Shown here one piece after another: positions 1 to 6,531 of a stretch of 7,002 bases of DNA (position 1 is the stretch's first letter; every line of letters begins with the position of its first letter). Under the pieces are notes generated by a model. The model did not search any database, had not been told where the DNA came from, and saw only the letters and a program-made list of their open reading frames with translations. The position numbers and the translations under genes were made by a program. This DNA comes from Candidatus Odinarchaeota archaeon (GTDB lineage: Archaea; Asgardarchaeota; JAGGXT01): assembly GCA_021162905.1 (NCBI GenBank), contig JAGGXT010000249.1:1-7002 (forward strand), given 5' to 3'.

Positions 1-21
1 AATATATAGTGAGGTATTTTC

Positions 22-2646
22 TTGTCGCAATCAACACTAGATTTTTTCTTTAATATTAAAGAAAAGGTAGAGGAAAAGAAAGAAAAAAAGTATGAAGAGA
101 TTAGTGAAATTAAGGAGAATGCAGTTAGTTTAGAGATAAGACGCTCTACTCCTAAAGATGTATTGAATTGTATTTTATTAGACGTAGGATATGATGGTAA
201 AAAAGAAAAGGCATTCGTTAAGCTGTACGATCCAATTAGGAATCGAATTTATTTTTGGTATGATAATACGGATCATCACCCTTACTGCCTAACAGATATA
301 CCCAAAGAAGAGCTAGAGAAAAATAAGAGAATAGTAGGTCATCCATCTTTCTTAAAAATCGAAGAGATTGAAAAAATAGATCTTCTGCACGACGGAAAAA
401 TAGTAAGGATGTCCAAGATATGTGCCAGAGACCCATTAGCTATAGGTGGTTCAAGCAATTCCATTAGAAATATGCTTCCAAGTGCATGGGAGGCGCACAT
501 TCCATATAGGAAATGTTACATAATGGACGCTGGAATAATACCTGGGATGATATATTCCATTAAAGATGGTGATCTTGTATTAGAAAAGCCTAATATACCA
601 AGGGTAACGATTAATGAATTATACTCTGCTTTAAAGGATGATATAAATTTATATGAAGATATTTTACAAGACTTTCTTCCTCTTTTCTTTACTCCTATTC
701 CAAAAATTAAGCGGGTTGCCATGGATATAGAAGTAGAATCGCCCCAGGCTGATGTAATTCCAGACTCCAGTGAAGCTGCCTACCATGTAATAGCTGTTGC
801 TTTTTCATCTGATGATCTGAATGAGGTTCATATTCTTCGTAGAAGCAATAAAGAAAATATAACGTGGAACCTTTTAGGAGATGTAAAGATTCACTTATAT
901 GACAATGAAAAGGATCTCATCTCAGCTGTTTTTAAAAGATTATGGGAAATTCCTATTCTTGTGACTTTTAATGGTGATAACTTTGATATGCTATATTTAT
1001 ATAATAGAGGTTTACGATTAGGTTTTTCCAGAAACAATATTCCTATCACTGTAGGAAAGGATTATACTGACCTAAAGAATGGCATACACATAGACCTATA
1101 TCCCTTCTTCCATAATAAGTCAATTCAGTCATATGCCTTTGGTAATAGTTACAAAGAAACAACGCTAGAGGCTATAACACAAGCTTTACTTAATAAGGGA
1201 AAGGTTCCTCTAAATAAACCTATTCCAGACCTCTCCGAAGAAGAATTAGCCTATTACTGCTTTACCGATGCACAAATTACATATGAACTAACGTCCTTTA
1301 ACGACGATCTTGTAATGAAGATGATAATCTTAATGATGCGCATTTCAAAATTACCCATTCTTGATATCACGCGTCAGAGCATCTCTGCCTGGATTCGAAA
1401 TATGATATACTTTGAGCATAGGAAACGAAATTATTTGATTCCAAGGCCTGAGGATATTCTCAAGGAAAAGGGACAAGTTTCAACTAAAGCGATAATTAAA
1501 GGTAAAAAGTATATGGGTGCTATTGTTGTTGAACCTATAGAAGGTGTTCATTTTAATGTTGTTGTGCTTGACTTTGCTTCACTTTATCCATCCATAATAA
1601 AACGCTGGAATTTATCATATGAAACTATACGCTGTCCTCATGAGGAGTGTAAAAGCAACATAATTCCTGAGACGTCGCACTGGGTCTGTAAAAAAAGACG
1701 TGGGATAACATCTGCCCTAGTTGGTTTTCTCAGAGATATCCGTGTAAAATGGTTCAAAATGAAAGCTAAAGATCCATCAATAAGTAAAGATGAAAGATCG
1801 ATGTATAAAGTGATTCAAGCAACCTTAAAAGTTTTCATAAATGCTACTTATGGTGTCTTCGGGAGTGAACATTTTGAATTATATTGTCCGCCAGTAGCTG
1901 AAAGTACGACGGCTTTAGGTCGTTTTTCAATTATGAAAACAAAAGAAAAGGCAGAGGAAATGGGAATTAAAGTTATATACGGTGATACTGATAGCGTTTT
2001 CCTGTATAATCCGACTCCTGAACAGGTAGAACATTTAAAAAGATGGAGCATAAACAGTCTGGGGATTGAATTGGATGTAGATAAAGTATATAGATGGGTC
2101 GCGTTATCAAATAGAAAGAAAAATTATCTTGGCGTTTTAGAGAACGGAACGATAGACGTTAAGGGCTTATTGGGTAAGAAACGTAACACTCCCGAATTTG
2201 CAAAAAAGGCGTTTTATGAAATACTTCAAGTATTGAGCAAGGTTAATAATATGGAAGATTTCGAATTGGCAAAGAAGAAAATTATAAAAATTGTGCAAGA
2301 AGCTTATCGGAAACTTGAACGTGGAGAAGTCTCTTTAGAAGACCTAGCAATTAAAGTGCAATTAACAAAGCCACTCAAGGCCTATACAAAAACAACTCCA
2401 CAGCATGTAAAAGCAGCTAGACTCTTAGAACATAAAGGTAAAAAGGTTCTCGTTGGTCAAATAATAAGCTTTGTAAAAACGACTACAAGTCCGGGGGTAA
2501 AACCAATCGAACTAGCAAAAGTAAGTGAAATAGACATCCAGAAATATAAAGAGTATTTGCAGTCAACGTTTGAGCAAGTTTTAGATGCCTTAGGAATAGA
2601 TATTGAGCAATTTGAAGGTATAACTAGTTTGAGCAGCTGGTTTTAG
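22..2646 (+). CDS. polB: Family B DNA polymerase, PolB1 (Dpo1) type, replicative
   Basis: Replicative DNA-dependent DNA polymerase with 3'-5' proofreading, acting with the PCNA clamp. The 874-residue length fits PolB1 (Sulfolobus Dpo1 is about 880). An N-terminal domain (about 40-225, DNTDHHPYCL near 81-90) precedes the exonuclease domain: Exo I MDIE (D235, E237), Exo II FNGDNFD (N317, D322), Exo III YCFTD (Y412, D416). Polymerase motifs are A LDFASLYPSII (D517), B KVFINATYG (K603, Y610) and C YGDTDS (D655, D657), then KKNY (699-702) and the thumb motif TPQHVKAA. All catalytic residues are present, so it should be active. QSTLDFFF (3-10) is a textbook PIP box; the C terminus ITSLSSWF (867-874) is a degenerate one. 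C538, C543, H553 and C556 after motif A could bind zinc. The TTG start at 22 is chosen because GAGGT (11-15) precedes it by 6 bases and it retains the PIP box. Resemblance to Dpo1 is from memory of its sequence. Confidence 0.97.
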   Translation: MSQSTLDFFFNIKEKVEEKKEKKYEEISEIKENAVSLEIRRSTPKDVLNCILLDVGYDGKKEKAFVKLYDPIRNRIYFWYDNTDHHPYCLTDIPKEELEKNKRIVGHPSFLKIEEIEKIDLLHDGKIVRMSKICARDPLAIGGSSNSIRNMLPSAWEAHIPYRKCYIMDAGIIPGMIYSIKDGDLVLEKPNIPRVTINELYSALKDDINLYEDILQDFLPLFFTPIPKIKRVAMDIEVESPQADVIPDSSEAAYHVIAVAFSSDDLNEVHILRRSNKENITWNLLGDVKIHLYDNEKDLISAVFKRLWEIPILVTFNGDNFDMLYLYNRGLRLGFSRNNIPITVGKDYTDLKNGIHIDLYPFFHNKSIQSYAFGNSYKETTLEAITQALLNKGKVPLNKPIPDLSEEELAYYCFTDAQITYELTSFNDDLVMKMIILMMRISKLPILDITRQSISAWIRNMIYFEHRKRNYLIPRPEDILKEKGQVSTKAIIKGKKYMGAIVVEPIEGVHFNVVVLDFASLYPSIIKRWNLSYETIRCPHEECKSNIIPETSHWVCKKRRGITSALVGFLRDIRVKWFKMKAKDPSISKDERSMYKVIQATLKVFINATYGVFGSEHFELYCPPVAESTTALGRFSIMKTKEKAEEMGIKVIYGDTDSVFLYNPTPEQVEHLKRWSINSLGIELDVDKVYRWVALSNRKKNYLGVLENGTIDVKGLLGKKRNTPEFAKKAFYEILQVLSKVNNMEDFELAKKKIIKIVQEAYRKLERGEVSLEDLAIKVQLTKPLKAYTKTTPQHVKAARLLEHKGKKVLVGQIISFVKTTTSPGVKPIELAKVSEIDIQKYKEYLQSTFEQVLDALGIDIEQFEGITSLSSWF

Positions 2647-2708
2647 CTCATTCAAATGCCTCGTCATCATAGTTTTTCTCAGTTCCGGAAGTACTAATCA
2701 TCGCTAAA
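2642..2708 (-). ncRNA. Candidate box C/D guide sRNA, 2'-O-methylation guide
   Basis: Read on the minus strand, about 67 nt show all box C/D elements in order: C box GCGATGA (2704-2698, one mismatch to RUGAUGA), 15-nt spacer, D' box CTGA (2682-2679), 8-nt spacer, perfect C' box ATGATGA (2670-2664), 12-nt spacer CGAGGCATTTGA (2663-2652) and D-like box ATGA (2651-2648, one mismatch). TTTAGC (2708-2703) and GCTAAA (2647-2642) flank the boxes as a perfect 6-bp terminal stem; its 3' arm overlaps the polB stop codon. By the N+5 rule the D guide would direct methylation of the third A in CAAAUGCC of 23S rRNA, next to the E. coli U1939 position. By my count from memory this equals yeast 25S A2281, methylated with snR13. 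The D' guide TTAGTACTTCCGGAA has no target I can assign. A TATA box lies about 23 bp upstream. Such RNAs work with L7Ae, Nop5 and fibrillarin. The weak C and D boxes are the main doubt. Confidence 0.68.
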
Positions 2709-2728
2709 TTACTTTTAGTATTTATGCA

Positions 2729-2741
2729 TTTATAGTTTTCT
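2729..2741 (-). promoter_or_regulatory. BRE/TATA promoter for the minus-strand C/D sRNA candidate
   Basis: On the minus strand AGAAAACTATAAA matches the archaeal BRE/TATA pattern RNWAANNTTTAWA at 12 of 13 positions. The centre of TATAAA lies about 23-25 bases upstream of the first base of the predicted terminal stem (2708), where archaeal transcription would start. No minus-strand protein gene follows, which supports an RNA gene. Confidence 0.55.
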
Positions 2742-2813
2742 ACTGAGAAAAAGAACGACAAATGAATGGATAATGCTTTTCTTAAGCTCTATGGACGTAA
2801 GGGTTGGTCAAGC

Positions 2814-2826
2814 GTTAAAGTTTAAC
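2814..2826 (+). promoter_or_regulatory. BRE/TATA promoter of the TIP49 gene
   Basis: GTTAAAGTTTAAC matches RNWAANNTTTAWA at 12 of 13 positions. Transcription would start near 2845-2850, giving a leader of about 40 bases that contains the GAGGTG ribosome binding site. Between this element and the sRNA promoter (2742-2813) I see no gene or further structure. Confidence 0.5.
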
Positions 2827-2875
2827 CGAAATCTTTTTTTATCAGTATTATTGATTTTCTTTTTGAAAAATTTAA

Positions 2876-2881
2876 GAGGTG
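2876..2881 (+). promoter_or_regulatory. Ribosome binding site deciding the TIP49 start
   Basis: GAGGTG is followed by a 6-base spacer and ATG at 2888. A GTG at 2879 lies inside this site, so the longer open frame beginning there is not the likely start. The same spacing recurs at the other genes here. Confidence 0.8.
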
Positions 2882-2887
2882 CTTCTC

Positions 2888-4270
2888 ATGATTAGGGAGA
2901 TTCAAGCAGGTCGTTTCGAAAGGGTTGGTGCTCACAGTCACATTAGAGGTCTTGGCCTTAAAGGATTAAAGGCTCTTCCAATCGCAGATGGCTTTGTTGG
3001 GCAAGTCGAAGCTAGAGAGGCTGCCGGTATAATAGTAGAAATGGTAAAATCAGGTAAAATGGCAGGGCGTGCAATATTATTAGCAGGGCCTCCTGGTACA
3101 GGAAAAACAGCAATAGCCATAGGAATTGCCAAGGAGTTAGGCGAAGATGTTCCATTTGTAATGATCGCTGGCAGTGAAATTTATAGTGAGGAGAGAAAAA
3201 AGACTGAAATCTTGCAAGAAGCTCTCAGAAAAGCTATTGGCGTAAGGATTCATGAAATGAGAAAAATATACCAAGGCGTTGTTGATAGTCTAGATATAAA
3301 GATGACAAAGAATCCATATAATCCGTTTCAACAATTACCAGAATCTGCGACTTTAACTCTTAGAACTAAGAAGGAAAAGAAAACCTTCGAAGTAGGTCAG
3401 CAAGTTGCATTATACATGATAAATCAGAATGTCGTTGAAGGAGATGTAATTATGATAGATGCTGAGACAGGAAGAGTTACAAGGATAGGTCGTGCTGATG
3501 ATCCAAAATATAAGCAATATGAAATAGAAGCAACAAAAAGAGTTCCTATTCCGGATGGACCAATTGTAACAGAGAAAGAATTCGTGTATACATTAACTTT
3601 AGCAGACCTAGATGAAATTCAAGCAAGAAGAAGTGGAATCTTCACTATATTTAGCCTCTTTGGTGAGAGGACTGAGCGAGAAATAGATCCTGAAATTAGA
3701 AGACAAGTAGATAATGCTGTAAAAGAAATGGTCGAAGAAGGTAAAGCTGAACTAATTCCTGGAGTGCTTTTTATCGACGAATCGCATATGTTAGATATAG
3801 AAGCTTACTCTTTCTTAAACAGAGCGATGGAAAGCGAATTGGCGCCTATAATAATATTTGCTAGTAACAGAGGTATTACAAAGATACGCGGCACAGACCT
3901 AGTCAGTCCTCATGGTATGCCTCTCGATCTTCTCGATAGGCTTTTAATAATTAATACTAGGCCATACACAGAAGAGGAAATCCGAGAAATTTTGAAAATT
4001 AGAGCTAAAGAAGAGAAAGTGGAATTGGATCCAGAGGCACATGAATATCTAGCAAAAATAGGAGCTGAAACTAGTCTAAGGTATAGTGTACAGTTATTAG
4101 GACCTGCTGCAGAAATTGCTAGAAAAGCTAATGGAGGCAAAGAAGGGGAGAAGGTTAAAGTTACAAAAGAGCATATCGACATTGTTCGTAAGTTATTTGC
4201 TGATGTTAAAAGATCTGTAGGTTATGTCAAAAAGCACGAGAAAGAATTCCTAATAGCATATAGTGAGTAA
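2888..4270 (+). CDS. TIP49/RuvBL family AAA+ ATPase
   Basis: Archaeal homologue of the eukaryotic Rvb1/Rvb2 (RuvBL1/RuvBL2, pontin/reptin) ATPases, which form hexameric rings and serve chromatin remodelling and box C/D snoRNP assembly; the archaeal role is poorly known. The 460 residues match the eukaryotic length. Visible features are the N-terminal HSHIRGLGL (about 16-24), Walker A GPPGTGKT (67-74), a TIP49 insertion domain (about 122-286, OB-fold-like by family), Walker B FIDESH (D297, E298; DEVH in eukaryotes), sensor 1 ASNRG (N327), SPHGMPLDLLDR with the probable arginine finger R351, and sensor 2 SLRYSVQLL (R398). All ATPase residues are intact. The start at ATG 2888 follows GAGGTG by 6 bases. 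It has its own promoter and stands alone between polB and the DUF47 operon. The nearby candidate C/D sRNA is a suggestive neighbour given the eukaryotic snoRNP role, but no functional link is shown. Confidence 0.96.
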   Translation: MIREIQAGRFERVGAHSHIRGLGLKGLKALPIADGFVGQVEAREAAGIIVEMVKSGKMAGRAILLAGPPGTGKTAIAIGIAKELGEDVPFVMIAGSEIYSEERKKTEILQEALRKAIGVRIHEMRKIYQGVVDSLDIKMTKNPYNPFQQLPESATLTLRTKKEKKTFEVGQQVALYMINQNVVEGDVIMIDAETGRVTRIGRADDPKYKQYEIEATKRVPIPDGPIVTEKEFVYTLTLADLDEIQARRSGIFTIFSLFGERTEREIDPEIRRQVDNAVKEMVEEGKAELIPGVLFIDESHMLDIEAYSFLNRAMESELAPIIIFASNRGITKIRGTDLVSPHGMPLDLLDRLLIINTRPYTEEEIREILKIRAKEEKVELDPEAHEYLAKIGAETSLRYSVQLLGPAAEIARKANGGKEGEKVKVTKEHIDIVRKLFADVKRSVGYVKKHEKEFLIAYSE

Positions 4271-4297
4271 TATTTCTCTTTTTTGTTTATTTTGTAT
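4271..4297 (+). terminator. T-rich archaeal-type terminator after the TIP49 gene
   Basis: Directly after the stop codon the coding strand holds T-runs (TTTCTCTTTTTTG, then TTTATTTTG) without a stable hairpin, as is usual for archaeal intrinsic termination. A new promoter follows at 4312. Confidence 0.5.
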
Positions 4298-4311
4298 ATC
4301 ATTCAAAAATC

Positions 4312-4324
4312 GTTACTTTTAAAA
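4312..4324 (+). promoter_or_regulatory. BRE/TATA promoter of the DUF47-endA operon
   Basis: GTTACTTTTAAAA matches RNWAANNTTTAWA at 11 of 13 positions. Start of transcription would fall near 4345, leaving a leader of about 35 bases with a GGCGGTG ribosome binding site at 4366-4372. Confidence 0.4.
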
Positions 4325-4378
4325 AGGCATTTTGGAATTTATGATTAAAAAAATTTCGAAATCAAGGCGGTGTTGTTC

Positions 4379-5044
4379 TTGAGTAGAGATTCCTATGAAA
4401 GTGAATCTGTTTACATGAACTCTGTTGAGAGAAGAGCTTTGGATATGTGTTCTGATCATGTCAGGGAGATAAATCGAATTGTTAAATATCTTCTTGGAAT
4501 TTTGCAGAAATGGGTTGATGGGGAACCCTTTGATTCTGCAGAAACAGTTAATATGTTTACAAAAATGGAACAAAAAGCAGATACAATAAAAAAGGGAATT
4601 CTTGACTATCTTTCACAAGCTCAAACATTACTTAATCGGGAGGACATAATGAGACTTGTTTTAAAAGTGGATGATATTTCTGATTTTGTAGAAAGCGTCG
4701 CTTACCAGCTTTCTGTCTTAAAATTAATAGTTCCTCCTCCAACAACAAGAGCTGATTTAACATCAATGTTTCAATATACACTAGAAACTATGGAGCTCTT
4801 AGAGAGATCTATATCATTTCTTGGCTCTAATCCAGATAAATCAATAGAGCTGGCTGAAAAAATAGATATGCTAGAGAAAAGAATTGATATAACTCATCGT
4901 AGACTTGTATCAACATTTTTCGACACAATGCAAGACATTCGTTTACTTATTAGATTAAGGGACATACTCTATCACATTGAGGGAATTTCTGATTTAGCTG
5001 AAGAGGCTGCTGATGCTGTAAGAATACTTGCAATGAGTAAATAA
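4379..5044 (+). CDS. DUF47/PhoU-like protein
   Basis: All-helical PhoU-like protein of the DUF47 family, 221 residues, the usual length. Family members are thought to bind metal through E/DxxxD motifs and to regulate PiT-type phosphate transporters. Visible motifs are EQKAD (64-68), VDDISDFVE (97-105), a central pair around EKRID (166-170), and the closing signature YHIEGISDLAEEAAD (198-212) with E201 and D205. There is no signal peptide or membrane segment, so it should be cytoplasmic. TTG at 4379 is chosen because GGCGGTG (4366-4372) lies 6 bases before it; the upstream GTG at 4370 is within that site. No PiT or Pst transporter gene is in the window, so the phosphate role is not supported by context. 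It heads an operon with endA 18 bases downstream. Family assignment is firm, regulatory role inferred. Confidence 0.88.
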   Translation: MSRDSYESESVYMNSVERRALDMCSDHVREINRIVKYLLGILQKWVDGEPFDSAETVNMFTKMEQKADTIKKGILDYLSQAQTLLNREDIMRLVLKVDDISDFVESVAYQLSVLKLIVPPPTTRADLTSMFQYTLETMELLERSISFLGSNPDKSIELAEKIDMLEKRIDITHRRLVSTFFDTMQDIRLLIRLRDILYHIEGISDLAEEAADAVRILAMSK

Positions 5045-5062
5045 TCAATAAAGGTTATGACA

Positions 5063-5656
5063 ATGAACCTAATGGATGAAAAAGAAAAAACAAACGAGGA
5101 GGTATCTATTCCTATTTCTGCTTATCTTTTTAACAATATTGTTATTGTTTTTGATTATGCTTCATCTCGTTTTCTCTATAAAAATGGATTTTTTGGTCAA
5201 CCAATTGGAATAAAAAAGCCCAAATCGTTTGATTTCAATAGACCTCTCCAGCTGAATCTTTTTGAGGCCTTGTACCTATATAAAAAGAAAGGATGGATAA
5301 AAATATTTGATATGTATGGAAGCGAGATAGATTTGGATCTTTACATGAAAATAGCTAAAAGTAACTATGAATTCTTTGAACAAGAATATTTAGTTTATGA
5401 ACATTTAAGAGATAAAGGGTATGTTGTCAGATCTGGTTTAAAATTTGGTGCAAGATTTGCAGTTTATGAGTACGGGCCAGGTATAGACCATGCACCGTTT
5501 TTAATTCATGTTTTGCCAGATAAAGTAAGTATTTCCGCGATAGATATCCTCCGGACAGGAAGATTAGCCACAACTGTAAGAAAAAAATTTATAATTGCTG
5601 TGATTAATGAATTTGGGAAACCAGAATTTTATGGTTTTAGCTGGTTTAAGCCATAG
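5063..5656 (+). CDS. endA: tRNA-splicing endonuclease (EndA family)
   Basis: Cuts introns from precursor tRNAs at the bulge-helix-bulge motif, leaving 2',3'-cyclic phosphate ends. The 197 residues have an N-terminal domain (about 15-105) and the C-terminal nuclease domain, with KFGARFAVYEYG (128-138), IDHAPFLIHV (141-150) and RLATTVRKKFIIAV (167-180). The catalytic triad is Y135, H143 and K174 or K175, so this is a catalytic subunit. The protein ends in the family's WFKP strand. The size fits a homotetramer or one subunit of an alpha2-beta2 enzyme; crenarchaeal relatives usually need a second, non-catalytic subunit, which is not in this window. The start at ATG 5063 gives 6-base spacing from AAAGGTT; ATG 5057 would abut the site. 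It lies 18 bases after the DUF47 gene, and the next gene's ribosome binding site begins just past its stop. Confidence 0.93.
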   Translation: MNLMDEKEKTNEEVSIPISAYLFNNIVIVFDYASSRFLYKNGFFGQPIGIKKPKSFDFNRPLQLNLFEALYLYKKKGWIKIFDMYGSEIDLDLYMKIAKSNYEFFEQEYLVYEHLRDKGYVVRSGLKFGARFAVYEYGPGIDHAPFLIHVLPDKVSISAIDILRTGRLATTVRKKFIIAVINEFGKPEFYGFSWFKP

Positions 5657-5668
5657 TGAGGTGTTCCT

Positions 5669-5809
5669 ATGCGAAGTCAAATAATTTTTTCACTAATTCT
5701 TGCTATAGGCCTTACATTAATATCTTTAGCCTTGTGGACTGAGCAGATAGCTTTTATATCTGAAATATTAGGAAAATTAAATATAAGTTACTCAGCTGGG
5801 ATTCCTTAA
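5669..5809 (+). CDS. Small single-pass membrane protein, unknown function
   Basis: A 46-residue open frame starting MRSQIIFSLILAIG. It has one hydrophobic segment (about residues 5-23), a positive N-terminal Arg, then an amphipathic stretch with W23 and a short polar tail ending SAGIP. A strong GAGGTG site (5658-5663) lies 5 bases before the ATG, and the gene follows endA by 12 bases in the same direction, so translation is plausible despite the length. The N-terminal part could be either a signal anchor or a cleavable signal. I recognise no family. It closes the DUF47-endA operon; a T-rich stretch follows directly. Confidence 0.7.
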   Translation: MRSQIIFSLILAIGLTLISLALWTEQIAFISEILGKLNISYSAGIP

Positions 5810-5817
5810 TCTTTATT
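5805..5817 (+). promoter_or_regulatory. Possible BRE/TATA promoter of the coiled-coil gene
   Basis: CTTAATCTTTATT matches RNWAANNTTTAWA at 11 of 13 positions. A start near 5840 would give a leader of about 24 bases holding the CGGTG site at 5853-5857. It overlaps the stop codon of the membrane peptide gene. Confidence 0.4.
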
Positions 5818-5833
5818 TGTTATTTTTCTATAT
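5810..5833 (+). terminator. T-rich possible terminator after the membrane peptide gene
   Basis: The coding strand is T-rich (TTTATTTGTTATTTTTC) straight after the stop codon, with no hairpin. It overlaps the proposed promoter of the next gene, so terminator and promoter roles may be combined or only one may be real. Confidence 0.35.
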
Positions 5834-5863
5834 TTATTATGAAGAAATATCACGGTGCTCTTG

Positions 5864-6520
5864 ATGAATGATAAACCAGAAACGGAAAAAGTAACGACTC
5901 TCGATACAAATTCGTTCTTGGAGCAGCTCATTCTACGCATAGAAGAGGATATGCTAAAATCTGAATTAAAAGATATTGCTGAAAAAGCTAGGGAACTTGA
6001 ATTAAAGTGGAAAATAGGTGAGCTATCTTCTGAAAAAGTAAAAATTGAGCTTCTGAAACTCAATGATAGACAAGAATCTATACATCATAGACTAGAAGAT
6101 ATTCAAAAAATGAAACAGGAGACTGAAATAGAACAGTTCCTTAATGAAGTAATGTTACTAATGAATAAGATAGAGAAACTAAGTAAAATTAGATGGAAAG
6201 TTGGAATAAGTCAAAGGTTTATAGATTCTCTTAAAAGGAATCTCAAATCAAAGATAAAGGAAAATCAAGAATTACTTAAAGCCTTTAAATCAAAGTTTAA
6301 AGAAATAAAAAAGAATCTTGAGCAAAAAATAAAAAATTTAAAACTCGAGAAAGAATCCCTAAAAGCCAGCTATCTTCTGAATGAAATAAGTGAGGATGAA
6401 TATAAAAAGAGAGATAAAGAATTAAATAAGAAAATATTTATATATCAAAAAGCTCTCGAAAATTTAAAATCCTTAAAGAAACAAGTTTCTCGTGTTGAGC
6501 GATATAAGTGGCTCATATAG
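5864..6520 (+). CDS. Coiled-coil protein, unknown function
   Basis: A 218-residue, very Lys/Glu-rich, almost wholly helical protein with no signal peptide, membrane segment or cysteine. Residues about 17-105 and 117-215 look like two long coiled-coil segments, split by the less helical SKIRWKVGISQRF (107-119). Two similar short motifs occur: KIGELSSEKVKIELLKLN (50-67) and NEISEDEYKKRDKELNKK (173-190). They resemble the G-x-I-(S/T)-x-E-E-Y helix-turn pattern seen near the ends of several prokaryotic coiled-coil and SHOCT-like proteins. No enzymatic motif is seen. ATG 5864 is chosen because CGGTG lies 6 bases before it; the in-frame GTG at 5855 is part of that site. The next gene starts 11 bases after its stop, suggesting co-transcription with the Cys-rich protein. 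A CdvA-like or other filament/scaffold role crossed my mind, but no CdvA barrel domain is present, so I leave function open. Confidence 0.82.
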   Translation: MNDKPETEKVTTLDTNSFLEQLILRIEEDMLKSELKDIAEKARELELKWKIGELSSEKVKIELLKLNDRQESIHHRLEDIQKMKQETEIEQFLNEVMLLMNKIEKLSKIRWKVGISQRFIDSLKRNLKSKIKENQELLKAFKSKFKEIKKNLEQKIKNLKLEKESLKASYLLNEISEDEYKKRDKELNKKIFIYQKALENLKSLKKQVSRVERYKWLI

Positions 6521-6531
6521 GTAGGATTCTT

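Noticed and set aside
236..2051. Minus-strand open frames of 66-68 codons inside polB (236-436, 516-722, 1848-2051).
   Set aside because: They lie opposite strongly conserved polymerase sequence, lack ribosome binding sites and show no protein-like motifs.
2757..2777. ATGAATGGAT in the polB-TIP49 gap resembles another conserved LSU rRNA stretch (GCAUGAAUGGAU).
   Set aside because: It is in the same sense as rRNA on the plus strand, and the minus-strand antisense copy has no C or D boxes around it; a 10-base match is within chance.
2938..4182. Minus-strand open frames of 64 and 90 codons opposite the TIP49 gene.
   Set aside because: They mirror the codon pattern of the conserved ATPase, and no promoter or Shine-Dalgarno site is seen.
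4298..4378. Searched for a second C/D sRNA in the TIP49-DUF47 gap because of ATGATTA at 4341.
   Set aside because: No CTGA box at suitable spacing and no flanking stem; the region is explained by a promoter and leader.
4319..4573. Minus-strand open frame of 84 codons across the start of the DUF47 gene.
   Set aside because: It overlaps the promoter and 5' end of a recognised gene and has no credible start signals.
5864..6520. CdvA-like cell division protein.
   Set aside because: Long coiled coils are shared, but the N-terminal barrel domain and any ESCRT-III gene nearby are missing.
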